A stretch of 60,492 nucleotides of DNA from Streptomyces alboflavus (GTDB lineage Bacteria > Actinomycetota > Actinomycetes > Streptomycetales > Streptomycetaceae): NCBI RefSeq assembly GCF_000716675.1, contig NZ_JNXT01000051.1, positions 1 through 60,492 on the forward strand, given 5' to 3'. The notes below the pieces were generated by a model that saw only the letters and a list, made by a program, of their open reading frames with translations, searched no databases and was not told the DNA's origin. The number at the start of each line of letters is the position of its first letter. The first letter of the stretch is position 1. Both the position numbers and the translations under genes were made by a program. Positions 15,585-23,973 of this stretch are shown here, one piece after another.

Positions 15585-17242
15585 GCCCCACCTCGAACCT
15601 TCCCGGCCTTCCCGCACACGGGCACGTCACCTTTCTCGGTGCCGGACCCGGAGATCCGGGACTGCTGACCCTGCGCGCCGTCGAGGCGCTGGCCCGAGCG
15701 GATGTGCTGATCGCCGAGCCGGATGTTCTCGATGTCGTACGTGTGCATGCCCGAGGGGGTGTGGACACACCTCTCCCGCAGGCCGCTGACGGCACGTCAG
15801 CGGGCGGCGACGGGCCTTCGGCCTCAGCCGCGGCCAATCTTGTCATGGAGGGCGCGCGCGGCGGCAGGCGGGTCGTGCGCGCGGTGAGCGGTGATCCGGG
15901 CCTCGATGCCTACGCGGCCGGGGAGATGCTGGCCTGCGCCGCGGAGGGCATCCCCTTCGAGGTGGTGCCCGGCATCGCGGCCGCGGTCGGTGTGCCCGCG
16001 TACGCGGGGGTGCCGCTGCGGGACGCGCAGGGCACGGACGTCCGGTTCGTCGACGCCCGTACGGCGTCCGAGCGCTGCTGGGGCGAGGTCGGTGCGTCCG
16101 ACGGGACCGTGGTCGTCTCCACGTCCCTGGACTCGGTCGCGGCCGCCGCCGGTGAGCTGGTGTCCGCCGGGCGCAAGCCCGACACCCCGATGACGGTGAC
16201 CGTCGCCGGTACGACGACGCGCCAGCGCACCTGGACCGCGACGCTCGGCACCATCGCGCAGGTACTCAAGCAGGCCAAGGTGCTGCCCTCGCCCGACGGC
16301 GGGCAGGCCGTCATAGCCGTGGTCGGTGAGCGTTCGGCCGCCGCGCAGCGCGACCAGCTGTCGTGGTTCGAGTCGAAGCCGCTCTTCGGGTGGCGGGTCC
16401 TCGTACCCCGCACGAAGGAGCAGGCGGCCTCGCTCTCCGACCAGCTGCGGTCCTACGGCGCGGTGCCGCACGAGGTGCCGACGATCGCCGTCGAGCCGCC
16501 GCGGACGCCGCAGCAGATGGAGCGGGCCGTCAAGGGGCTCGTCACCGGGCGCTACGAGTGGATCGCCTTCACCTCGGTGAACGCGGTCAAGGCCGTGCGG
16601 GAGAAGTTCGAGGAGTACGGGCTCGACGCCCGGGCCTTCGCCGGGATCAAGGTCGCCGCGGTGGGCGAGCAGACCGCCGCCGCGCTCGTCGCCTTCGGCG
16701 TGAAGCCGGATCTGGTGCCGAGCGGGGAGCAGTCCGCCGCGGGTCTGTTGGAGGACTGGCCTCCCTACGACCCTGTCTTCGACCCGATCGACCGGGTGTT
16801 CCTGCCGCGCGCCGACATCGCCACCGAGACGCTGGTCGCGGGTCTCATCGACCTCGGCTGGGAGGTCGACGACGTCACCGCCTACCGGACCGTGCGGGCA
16901 TCGCCGCCGCCGGCCGAGACGCGGGAGGCCATCAAGGGTGGTGGGTTCGACGCCGTGCTCTTCACGTCGTCGAGCACGGTGCGCAATCTTGTGGGGATCG
17001 CGGGGAAGCCGCACAACGTGACCGTGATCGCCTGTATCGGGCCCGCCACCGCGAAGACCGCGGAGGAGCACGGGCTTCGGGTGGATGTGATGGCTCCGGA
17101 GCCGTCCGTGCACAAGTTGGCCGCTGCGCTCGCGGAGTTCGGGGCGCGGCGGCGGGCTGCCGCGATTGAGGCCGGGGATGCTGTTACTCGGCCGAGTGAG
17201 CGGAGGCCGGGGGCGCGGCGGCGTAGGGCTGCGGCGCCGTAG
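15581..17242 (+). CDS. hemD: Fused uroporphyrinogen-III C-methyltransferase/synthase
   Basis: A 553-residue bifunctional protein. Residues 1 to about 255 form the SAM-dependent uroporphyrinogen III methyltransferase (CobA/CysG type), with G-A-G-P-G-D-P-G-L-L-T near residue 20 and V-S-G-D-P-G-L near residue 92. Residues 260 to about 525 are the HemD uroporphyrinogen III synthase, with two Rossmann-like lobes (P-R-T-K-E-Q-A and T-S-S-S-T-V-R-N). The start is TTG 15581, sharing TTGA with the hemC stop; the long upstream extension of the same frame lies inside hemC and is not coding. The fusion places the branch to sirohaem/cobalamin beside haem synthesis. The C-terminal 25 residues are Arg/Ala-rich. 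Confidence 0.94.
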   Translation: MSPTSNLPGLPAHGHVTFLGAGPGDPGLLTLRAVEALARADVLIAEPDVLDVVRVHARGGVDTPLPQAADGTSAGGDGPSASAAANLVMEGARGGRRVVRAVSGDPGLDAYAAGEMLACAAEGIPFEVVPGIAAAVGVPAYAGVPLRDAQGTDVRFVDARTASERCWGEVGASDGTVVVSTSLDSVAAAAGELVSAGRKPDTPMTVTVAGTTTRQRTWTATLGTIAQVLKQAKVLPSPDGGQAVIAVVGERSAAAQRDQLSWFESKPLFGWRVLVPRTKEQAASLSDQLRSYGAVPHEVPTIAVEPPRTPQQMERAVKGLVTGRYEWIAFTSVNAVKAVREKFEEYGLDARAFAGIKVAAVGEQTAAALVAFGVKPDLVPSGEQSAAGLLEDWPPYDPVFDPIDRVFLPRADIATETLVAGLIDLGWEVDDVTAYRTVRASPPPAETREAIKGGGFDAVLFTSSSTVRNLVGIAGKPHNVTVIACIGPATAKTAEEHGLRVDVMAPEPSVHKLAAALAEFGARRRAAAIEAGDAVTRPSERRPGARRRRAAAP

Positions 17243-17510
17243 GGTGGCCCTGCGGGGCTTTCCCCAGTCCCGCCCCTTCCCGGCTGTGACACTTTGCGGC
17301 TCCGCCGCGTGGGGGGCTCCGCCCCGGGCCCCGGGGGTGGGTGTCCCGTGGCGGGTGGGACGGTCCTCCGCCGGATCGGCGCTCCGCGCCTCGTCCTCAA
17401 ACGCCGGACGGGCTGAAATGTGCCGGGCTGTTGGCCAGTGAGTGCAAGTTCGGGCGGGTGGGTGGGAGAAAGCCCGTCCGGCGTTTGAGGACGAGCGCGC
17501 AGCGCGATTC
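17243..17510. repeat. Dispersed intergenic repeat, copy B, with 25-bp inverted arms
   Basis: It starts with the same GCGGGGCTTTCCCCAGTCC block as copy A. The arms at 17390-17414 and 17471-17495 are perfect 25-base reverse complements (core CTCAAACGCCGGACGGGCT), separated by 56 nt. The element sits between hemD and hemB, where it probably ends or weakens the rex-hem transcript, and it terminates 22 nt before the hemB start. Confidence 0.85.
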
Positions 17511-17532
17511 ACGGTGAGGTGGATTTCAGGCA

Positions 17533-18522
17533 ATGAGTACGTACGGTTCGTTTCCCGGTTCGCGGCCCCGGCGGCTGCGTACGTCCCCCGTCATGCGGCG
17601 CATGGTCGCCGAGACGCGGCTGCACCCGGCCGATCTGGTGCTGCCCGCGTTCGTGCGGGAGGGCATCAGCGCGCCCGTCGCGATCGGGTCGATGCCCGGG
17701 GTGGTGCAGCACACCCGGGACACGCTGAAGAAGGCCGCCGTGGAGGCGGTCGAGGCGGGGGTCTCCGGGATCATGCTGTTCGGGGTCCCGGAGGAGTCCA
17801 AGAAGGACGGGCTCGGCACCGCGGGGACCGACCCGGACGGGATTCTGCAGGTCGCGCTGCGGGACGTGCGGGCGGAGGTCGGGGACGACCTGATCGTCAT
17901 GTCCGACCTGTGTCTGGACGAGTTCACGGATCACGGGCACTGCGGCGTCCTGGACGAGCAGGGGCGGGTCGACAACGACGCGACCCTGGAGCGGTACGCC
18001 GAGATGGCGCAGGTCCAGGCCGACGCGGGCGCCCATGTAGTGGGCCCGAGCGGCATGATGGACGGCCAGATCGGCGTCATCCGTGACGCGCTCGACCAGA
18101 CCGAGCACGAGGACGTGTCGATCCTCGCCTACACGGTGAAGTACTCGTCGGCGTTCTTCGGCCCCTTCCGCGAGGCCGTCGGTTCCTCCCTGAAGGGCGA
18201 CCGCAAGACCTACCAGCAGGACCCGGCCAACAGCCGTGAGTCCCTGCGGGAGTTGGCGCTCGACCTCGAAGAGGGCGCCGACATGGTGATGGTCAAGCCC
18301 GCGGGCCCCTACCTCGACATCCTGGCCAAGGTCGCCGAGGTGTCCGACGTGCCCGTGGCCGCGTACCAGATCAGTGGCGAGTACGCGATGATCGAGGCGG
18401 CGGCGGAGCGCGGCTGGATCGACCGGGACAAGGCGATCATGGAGTCGCTGACCGGGATCAAGCGGGCCGGGGCGCAGATGATCCTCACCTACTGGGCCAC
18501 CGAGGTGGCGCGCAAGCTCTAG
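17533..18522 (+). CDS. hemB: Delta-aminolevulinic acid dehydratase (porphobilinogen synthase)
   Basis: The 329-residue enzyme condenses two aminolevulinate molecules to porphobilinogen. Active-site lysines lie in Y-T-V-K-Y-S-S and M-V-K-P-A-G-P-Y, and the G-P-F-R-E-A-V-G-S motif is conserved. The metal-site segment around residues 125-138 reads [14 protein letters not shown]: it has two of the three zinc cysteines (C127, C137) and an Asp at position 129 where zinc enzymes have the third Cys. Metal use is therefore uncertain. The gene is separated from hemD by a 290-nt repeat, so it probably has its own promoter. Confidence 0.96.
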   Translation: MSTYGSFPGSRPRRLRTSPVMRRMVAETRLHPADLVLPAFVREGISAPVAIGSMPGVVQHTRDTLKKAAVEAVEAGVSGIMLFGVPEESKKDGLGTAGTDPDGILQVALRDVRAEVGDDLIVMSDLCLDEFTDHGHCGVLDEQGRVDNDATLERYAEMAQVQADAGAHVVGPSGMMDGQIGVIRDALDQTEHEDVSILAYTVKYSSAFFGPFREAVGSSLKGDRKTYQQDPANSRESLRELALDLEEGADMVMVKPAGPYLDILAKVAEVSDVPVAAYQISGEYAMIEAAAERGWIDRDKAIMESLTGIKRAGAQMILTYWATEVARKL

Positions 18523-18539
18523 CGGTTCTTGGCGGTGCG

Positions 18540-18590
18540 AACAGCGGTTGGAGTCTCTTGACTTCAACCGCTGTTGAGGTTCGAGGGTAG
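18540..18590 (+). promoter_or_regulatory. MerR/SoxR-type operator-promoter of the quinone oxidoreductase
   Basis: CTTCAACCGCTGTTGAGG at 18562-18579 differs from the SoxR box form CCTCAA-N6-TTGAGG at one base. It lies directly downstream of a -35 hexamer TTGACT (18558-18563), as MerR-family operators do between over-spaced -35 and -10 elements. A second inverted repeat (AACAGCGGTTG at 18540-18550, CAACCGCTGTT at 18565-18575) overlaps it and may also act as the hemB terminator. No MerR gene is adjacent. Confidence 0.6.
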
Positions 18591-18625
18591 GGGTATCGAC
18601 TCGATCCCACGTCCGGGAGGACCAG

Positions 18626-19618
18626 ATGCACGCCGTTGTTCTTCATGAGTTCGGGCCCGCCGCGAACCTCTCCTACGAGAGCGTGCCCGACCCGGTGCCC
18701 GGGCCCGGCCAGGTGCGGGTGGCCGTGCGGGCCGCCGGGGTGCACTTCGTCGAGACCGTGATGCGGGCCGGCGCGGCCAGCGATCTCGCGCCGCCGCTGC
18801 CGGAGCTGCCGGCGATCTTCGGCGGCGAGGTCGCCGGGGTGGTCGACTCCGTGGGGCCCGGCGTGGGGCAGGAGTGGCTGGGGCGGAACGTGGTGACCGC
18901 GCGAGGCGGTCCTGGCGGGTATGCGGAGCTGGCCGTCGCCGAGGTCGACGAGCTGCACGCGGTGCCCGAGGGCCTCGGGTTCGAGGCCGCCGTCGCGATG
19001 GTCGTCACGGGAGCCACCACCATGGGGCTGCTCGACGTCGCCGAACTGCGCCCCGACGACGTGGTGTTGGTGACCTCGGCCGCCGGGGGCGTGGGGCGGC
19101 TCGTGGTGCAGTACGCGCACGAGATGGGTGCCACCGTGGTGGGCGCCGCGGGCGGGCCCGGCAAGGTCGCCGCCGTACGCAAGCTCGGGGGCGGGGGCGG
19201 TGCCGAGGTCATCGGCGTCGACTACGGCGAGGACGGGTGGGCCGACGAGGTGCGCGCCCGGATCGGCGGACGGCGCGTCACCGTCGTCCTCGACGGGGTG
19301 GGCGGCGAGAAGGCCGCCGCCGCGTTCGAACTGCTCGCCGACGGCGGGCGGTTCGTGTCCATCGGGTCCGCGTCCCAGGTGGAGTTCGTGCCGGACGACG
19401 CGGTGCTCGCCGAGCGCGGCATCACCTACCGGAACGCGCTCCTCGAACTCCTCGGGAACCCCGAGGCGCGGCCCGACCAGGAGCGGCGCTCCCTCGCTGC
19501 CGCCGCCGCGGGACGGCTCACCCCCGCCGTCCAGTCGTTCCCGCTGGCCCACGCCGCCGAGGTGCACGCGGCGCTGGAGCGGCGGGAGACGACCGGCAAG
19601 GTGGTGCTGGTCCCGTGA
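18626..19618 (+). CDS. NADPH:quinone oxidoreductase, zeta-crystallin-like MDR
   Basis: A 330-residue medium-chain dehydrogenase/reductase without the structural zinc cysteines, as in the QOR branch. The cofactor site is seen in S-A-A-G-G-V-G-R-L-V near residue 152. The family reduces quinones or enones with NADPH in the cytoplasm. ATG 18626 follows GGAGGACC. The promoter carries a MerR/SoxR-like site, suggesting induction by redox-cycling compounds or electrophiles; that link is inference. It is convergent with the imine-reductase-like gene. Confidence 0.9.
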   Translation: MHAVVLHEFGPAANLSYESVPDPVPGPGQVRVAVRAAGVHFVETVMRAGAASDLAPPLPELPAIFGGEVAGVVDSVGPGVGQEWLGRNVVTARGGPGGYAELAVAEVDELHAVPEGLGFEAAVAMVVTGATTMGLLDVAELRPDDVVLVTSAAGGVGRLVVQYAHEMGATVVGAAGGPGKVAAVRKLGGGGGAEVIGVDYGEDGWADEVRARIGGRRVTVVLDGVGGEKAAAAFELLADGGRFVSIGSASQVEFVPDDAVLAERGITYRNALLELLGNPEARPDQERRSLAAAAAGRLTPAVQSFPLAHAAEVHAALERRETTGKVVLVP

Positions 19619-19646
19619 TGCCCTGGCGCCTCGGGCCGTTCGCGCC

Positions 19647-20555
19647 CTACGGGGTCCTGAGCGGCTCGGGGGCCTTGAGCAGGTCGACCATGCGGGACAG
19701 GCCGTCGGCGCCGTACCCCTCCGCGACCGCGCGCTCCAGGAGCGGCGTCAGCGAGGTGAACAGCTGGTCGCTGACGCCCTGTTCGGTGAACGTGTCGGTG
19801 AAGTTGGGCAGCACCGCCAGGTTCATCTCCAGGTTGGACACGTCCGTCAGGTGCTGCCCGGAGTCGATGGACTCGGCGGCGCCCGGCACGATGCCCTGGG
19901 TCATCGCGACGATCCAGTCCGAGAGGAACGGCGCGAAGTCCTTCGCGGGCACGCCCGCGCTGCCGACCAGCGCATAGGCCTGGGCGACGCCCATGGCCAT
20001 GCCGTACATGCCGGTGAGCAGCGACAGGTCCCACAGGGCGGCGAGGCCCGCGTCGGTGCCGACCCACTTGGTGTCGGCGAGCGCGGCGAGCGTGTCGCGG
20101 TGGCGTGCGTACGCCTCCTCGTCGCCGCTGTAGAGGATGTACGCGCCCGGGCCCGCGATCATCTGCGGTACGGCCATGATGCCGCCGTCGACGTAGGCGA
20201 TCCCGTGCTCCTCGGCCCAGGCCGCCAACTCCCGGGCCTGGGACGGCGTTCCGTTGGTGAGGTTCACCAGGGTGCGGCCGCGCAGCTCATCGGCGAGCGG
20301 CTCGAACAGCTCGCGCACGCTGTCGTTCGTCGTCAGGCAGGCGATCACGAGCGGGCTCGCGGTGACCCCGGCCGCAGGGGTGTCGGCCGGGGTCGCGCCC
20401 TGTGCGACGAGCGGTCCCGTCTTGGCGGCCGTGCGGTTCCAGACCGTCGTGGGGTGGCCCGCCTTCAGGAGGGCCGAGGCCAGGGCGGAGCCCATCAGGC
20501 CGAGGCCGAGGACGGAGACGGGGTGCTGGGTCGGGGTGTGGTCGGTGGCGGGCAC
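19647..20555 (-). CDS. Imine-reductase-like NAD(P)-dependent oxidoreductase
   Basis: A 302-residue 6-phosphogluconate-dehydrogenase-like enzyme. The cofactor motif G-L-G-L-M-G lies at residues 17-22, followed by G-H-P-T-T-V-W-N-R-T; N-L-T-N-G-T-P and D-G-G-I-M-A-V-P are signatures of the imine reductase group, with a C-terminal helical dimerisation domain. These enzymes reduce cyclic imines with NADPH. GTG 20555 was taken because AAGGAG lies 5 nt upstream; the longer frame back to 20657 reads through promoter palindromes and has no plausible protein composition. Homologues often sit next to an HxlR or MarR regulator; none is present here. Confidence 0.88.
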   Translation of the reverse strand: MPATDHTPTQHPVSVLGLGLMGSALASALLKAGHPTTVWNRTAAKTGPLVAQGATPADTPAAGVTASPLVIACLTTNDSVRELFEPLADELRGRTLVNLTNGTPSQARELAAWAEEHGIAYVDGGIMAVPQMIAGPGAYILYSGDEEAYARHRDTLAALADTKWVGTDAGLAALWDLSLLTGMYGMAMGVAQAYALVGSAGVPAKDFAPFLSDWIVAMTQGIVPGAAESIDSGQHLTDVSNLEMNLAVLPNFTDTFTEQGVSDQLFTSLTPLLERAVAEGYGADGLSRMVDLLKAPEPLRTP

Positions 20556-20616
20556 GGGGGCTCCTTCGAGGGTGCTTCGGAGAGGGCGCCGAGCGCCGGT
20601 CTCGCTGTTCTCGCTG

Positions 20617-20694
20617 AGGTGTTCCGAGGAACACCTAGATCCTCGCCGTGCCCGCACTCACCGACAAGTACCGACTATTTTGTGAGGTACTCAC
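20617..20694. promoter_or_regulatory. Two palindromic operators upstream of the imine reductase gene
   Basis: AGGTGTTCCGAGGAACACCT (20617-20636) is a perfect 9-bp palindrome with a 2-nt centre. GTGAG-GTA-CTCAC (20682-20694) is a second palindrome; ACTCACC also occurs as a direct repeat at 20656 and 20689. The AT-rich run ACTATTTTGTGAGG between them looks like a promoter core. Such dense sites suggest one or two repressors, whose genes are not in the neighbourhood. Confidence 0.55.
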
Positions 20695-20710
20695 CAAAAG
20701 GTAAGTGAGG

Positions 20711-20728
20711 GGCGGCCGTTCGGCCGCC
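20711..20728 (-). terminator. Hairpin after the first DUF4232 gene
   Basis: GGCGGCC-GTTC-GGCCGCC makes a short G/C stem 6 nt beyond the stop codon of the DUF4232 gene on the minus strand. It is probably its terminator. Confidence 0.6.
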
Positions 20729-20733
20729 GGGGG

Positions 20734-21270
20734 CTACCAGGACAGCGCGTCGGCCGCCTTGGTCTGCCAGTACGTGACGAACGCCGAGCTGTCCACGTAC
20801 ATGCCACCGGCGGGCAGCTTCGGCTTGGTCATGCTGCCGGCGCCGCCGTTCATCGCGCGGTTGGAGAAGAGCACGCCGAGCTTCTTGGTCCTGAAGCCGT
20901 CGGTGCCCTCGGGGGACTCCGTGCGGATGCCCGCGTACGCCGACTTGCCCGGCTTCAGGGTGACCACGGCCTGCGGCATGCTCTCGCGCAGGACGGCGGT
21001 CGCGGCCTGCGACTGGCCGAAGCGCAGATACGGGGCGTTGTAGGCGTAGCAGGTCTTGGTGCCGGTGTTCTTGGCCCGCAGGAGCAGGTGGTTGACGGGG
21101 CGGTCGACCTTCTTGACCGTCACCTTGGTGGTGGCGGCCGTGCAGGTGACCGGGGCGGCCTTGGCGCCGGTGCCGCTCGCGGCGGCGCTGCCCGCGAAGG
21201 CCGGGACGGAGACGGCCGCGGTCAGGGCGAGTGCGGTGGTGGCGGTGCGGATGCGGAGCGTGGTGCGCAT
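20734..21270 (-). CDS. Secreted DUF4232 protein
   Basis: A 178-residue exported protein. The signal peptide has a basic start M-R-T-T-L-R-I-R, a hydrophobic core and a likely A-F-A or A-A-A cleavage site near residues 25-33. The mature part is one DUF4232 domain with two Cys (V-T-C-T and K-T-C-Y-A-Y-N), which probably form a disulfide, and the ending Y-W-Q-T-K-A-A-D-A-L. The function of DUF4232 is unknown; members are common streptomycete secreted or lipoproteins. It is a tandem paralogue of the next gene, whose C-terminus ends Y-W-L-S-D-S-A-D-A-L. Confidence 0.88.
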   Translation of the reverse strand: MRTTLRIRTATTALALTAAVSVPAFAGSAAASGTGAKAAPVTCTAATTKVTVKKVDRPVNHLLLRAKNTGTKTCYAYNAPYLRFGQSQAATAVLRESMPQAVVTLKPGKSAYAGIRTESPEGTDGFRTKKLGVLFSNRAMNGGAGSMTKPKLPAGGMYVDSSAFVTYWQTKAADALSW

Positions 21271-21387
21271 GGGGTGCCTTTTTCTCTTGGGTGAGTGAGG
21301 GTGCGTCGGTCTGGGTGTGGTGGTGCGGTGGGGCGGTGGGGCCTCAGGGTGCGGTGGTGCGGTGGTACGTCAGGGTGCGGTGGCGCG

Positions 21388-22116
21388 TCAGGACGCGAGG
21401 GCGTCCGCCGAGTCGCTCAGCCAGTACGTGACGCGCAGCTTGTCGTCGATGTGCACGCCCTTGGCCTGGAGCGCCGCGTCGGCGAACTTGTCGCTGCCCT
21501 GGAAGCCGACCTGGAGGCCCTGCGCGGTGCGGCCCTCGCCGCCGCTGCCGTCGCCCGCCGAGAGGATCGCCGCCGCGTAGCCCTTGGCGCCGGGCTTCAG
21601 CGAGGTGACCGCCTGCGGCTTGCTGTCCTCGATGACCGGGGGCACCGACTGGGCGTCGTCGAACTTGAGGATCGGGTAGCCCGCCAGGTCGCACATCGTG
21701 GAGCCGGTGTTGGTGATCGTGATCAGCATGTAGTTGAGGGGGCGGGACACCGGCGCGGCGGCGACCGAGGTGTTGTCCGCCGTGCACGGGGTGCGATTGG
21801 CGGGGTCGTTCGGATCGGAACCCGTGCCGCCGCCCGTGTTCTCGCCGCCGCCGGACGAGCCGGAGCCCTCGCTGCCGGAGCCGCCCGAGTCGGCGCCGCC
21901 GAGCGCCTCGCCCGACTCGCTCTTCCCCTTGCCCTCGGAAGAGCCCCCGGCGGAGTCCTCGGCGGAATCCTTCGCGGTGGACGAGGAGTTCGCGGCTCCT
22001 TCGTCCCGCGTTCCGGACGCGTCGTCGTTGCCGCAGGCGGTGAGCGTGAGCGAGGCGATGGCGAGCGTCGCGGCGGCGAACAGGCGGGTACGGGAGCGGC
22101 GGGCGGAGGCAGACAT
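21388..22116 (-). CDS. DUF4232 lipoprotein
   Basis: A 242-residue lipoprotein. The lipobox L-T-A-C-G lies at about residues 25-29, followed by a roughly 80-residue Ser/Gly/Asp-rich disordered spacer and then a DUF4232 domain with two Cys (T-P-C-T-A-D and T-M-C-D-L-A). ATG 22116 was preferred to the open frame back to 22254 because the signal peptide begins M-S-A-S-A-R-R-S-R directly there. It is transcribed together with the secreted DUF4232 paralogue, 117 nt apart; the gap holds imperfect TCAGGGTGCGGTGG repeats. Confidence 0.88.
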   Translation of the reverse strand: MSASARRSRTRLFAAATLAIASLTLTACGNDDASGTRDEGAANSSSTAKDSAEDSAGGSSEGKGKSESGEALGGADSGGSGSEGSGSSGGGENTGGGTGSDPNDPANRTPCTADNTSVAAAPVSRPLNYMLITITNTGSTMCDLAGYPILKFDDAQSVPPVIEDSKPQAVTSLKPGAKGYAAAILSAGDGSGGEGRTAQGLQVGFQGSDKFADAALQAKGVHIDDKLRVTYWLSDSADALAS

Positions 22117-22339
22117 GGGTGATCTCTTCCTTCGGAATGTGACGGGGGCTACGTGCGCCGCTCCGAGGACTTGGCGGGAGCGGCGTGCTTGGATGACCCC
22201 AGCTTGTGCGGCGTGTCGTCCCGGTGGCCAGAGCGGCCGGACAACGAGGGACACTGGAACGCCCGTACCGGCTCTGACCTGCGGGAACAGGGGTTCCTTG
22301 GAACGGCCGGCTGGAATGGCGGACAGGGGTGGAGGAAGC

Positions 22340-23872
22340 GTGGGGTCGGGTGATCTCGCAGCGTTGCTGCGGGAATTGAAGGACCGGTCGGGGCTCAGCT
22401 ACGGAGTCCTCGCCAAACGGCTGCATGTGAGTACGTCGACACTGCACCGGTACGTGAACGGCACTGCCGTACCGACGGAGTTCGCGCCGGTGGAGCGCCT
22501 CGGCAGACTCTGCAGGGCGAGCCCCGACGAGCTGGTGGAGCTGCACCGGCGGTGGATCGTGGCGGACGTGTCGCGCGGGCGGAAGGCCGAGGGGGCGGCG
22601 GGGGCCGCCACGGGAGGTGAGGCTTCCGGCGTTGCCGAGGTCGAGGCCGGGGTCGCCGAGTCGGGTGAGGGTGCTGGGGCTGCTGGTGCTGCCGGGGCCA
22701 CCGAGGCTCGTGAGCCCGTCGCCGCCGACGAGCCGGTCGCGCCCGTCGAGGCCACCGCGCCCACCGAAGCCGCCGCCGCGTTCCGGCCCGACCCGCCCGA
22801 CCCGGACCCCCACCCGGAGCCCGAGCTCTCCCCCGTCTCAAGCACCCCCGCCCCCGGCGCCACCGCCCCCCGGGCACGCCGAGGCGGCCGCCTGTCCCGT
22901 CTGCGCCGACGGCAGCTCGCCGTGGTCGGTGCGGCCGGCGTCGTCCTCGCGCTCGGCGGCACCGCGCTCGCGCTGCAGAACGCGTCCGGCGGCTCGGACG
23001 GCGGCCGCGACAAGGCCGTCGACCGGGCCCTGCCCACGGCGGACGAGGCCCCGTCCGGGACGGGGCGGAGCCCGGACGAGAACCCGTCCGCCAAACCCTC
23101 CGCCAAGGAGGACCAGGACGACAAGGGCGACAAGGGCAAGAAGGACAAGTCGAAAGGGAAGGGCGAGGGGAGCCAGGGGAAGGACGGACAGGGAGGGGGC
23201 GGCACGTCCTCCGGCGGCGACCGGCCCGGCACCGGCTCGTCCGGCGCCGCGAAGGGCACCCCCGTCACCGCCCGCGTACGGCCCTTCCCCTACTACCCGA
23301 CCCCGTGCGCCCAGAACTTCCTCATCGACCGGGATCCGGACGAGGTGCTGCAGCCGCCCTCCGAGCGGGAGGCGCCGACCTGGGTGCGGGCCATGGGCGG
23401 GGTCCAGGCCGCAGGCGGGTTCGTCGAGATCACCCTCCAGGGCACCGGCGAGGACACCGTCGTACTGGAACGCCTCGACGTCGACGTGCGGAGCAAGAGC
23501 GCGCCGCTGAAGTGGAACAGCTACCAGTCGGGCAACGGCTGCGGCGGCCCCGTCGGCATCAAGTCCTTCGACGTCGACCTCGACCGGGCCCAGCCCACCG
23601 CCGTCCCCAAGTCCGGGCAGCGGAACTTCCCTTACAAGGTGAGCGAGTCCGACCCCGAGGTCTTCTACATCGAGGTCGGCACCAAGAACTACGACGCCCT
23701 GTGGTCCCTGAACCTGCAGTGGTCGAGCGGCGGGCGCAGCGGGGTCCTTCGCATCGACGACGGAGGCAAGCCGTTCCGCACGAGCTCGGACCGGGGGCGT
23801 CCGGAGTACAAGTGGCCGATCGGTGCCACGAAGTGGAGCAGGGAGGAGCCGCAGTCACCCGATCAGGGCTGA
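22340..23872 (+). CDS. Membrane-anchored HTH protein with extracytoplasmic domain
   Basis: A 510-residue protein from GTG 22340, behind GGAGGAAGC; ATG 22316 would add eight residues. Residues 5-65 are an XRE helix-turn-helix (L-S-Y-G-V-L-A-K-R-L-H-V-S-T-S-T-L-H-R-Y). An Ala/Glu/Pro-rich linker follows, then one transmembrane helix (A-V-V-G-A-A-G-V-V-L-A-L-G-G) near residue 205, a Lys/Gly-rich spacer, and a roughly 200-residue C-terminal domain with two Cys (T-P-C-A-Q-N and G-N-G-C-G-G) that should be outside the cell. The topology suggests a one-component sensor linking an envelope signal to DNA, like CadC or RodZ-type proteins. No target is known. Confidence 0.85.
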   Translation: MGSGDLAALLRELKDRSGLSYGVLAKRLHVSTSTLHRYVNGTAVPTEFAPVERLGRLCRASPDELVELHRRWIVADVSRGRKAEGAAGAATGGEASGVAEVEAGVAESGEGAGAAGAAGATEAREPVAADEPVAPVEATAPTEAAAAFRPDPPDPDPHPEPELSPVSSTPAPGATAPRARRGGRLSRLRRRQLAVVGAAGVVLALGGTALALQNASGGSDGGRDKAVDRALPTADEAPSGTGRSPDENPSAKPSAKEDQDDKGDKGKKDKSKGKGEGSQGKDGQGGGGTSSGGDRPGTGSSGAAKGTPVTARVRPFPYYPTPCAQNFLIDRDPDEVLQPPSEREAPTWVRAMGGVQAAGGFVEITLQGTGEDTVVLERLDVDVRSKSAPLKWNSYQSGNGCGGPVGIKSFDVDLDRAQPTAVPKSGQRNFPYKVSESDPEVFYIEVGTKNYDALWSLNLQWSSGGRSGVLRIDDGGKPFRTSSDRGRPEYKWPIGATKWSREEPQSPDQG

Positions 23873-23973
23873 GCGGACCCGTGGAGCCCTGCCGTCCGCA
23901 TTCCGGAAAGGGTGTTGCGGGCGGCGCTCCCATGTCTACCCTGCCGTGACCCACGTACCGGGAGGGACCCACG

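Noticed and set aside
19647..20657. Longer start (ATG 20657) for the imine reductase.
   Set aside because: The extra residues are encoded by palindromic promoter DNA and have no conservation pattern; GTG 20555 has a good ribosome site.
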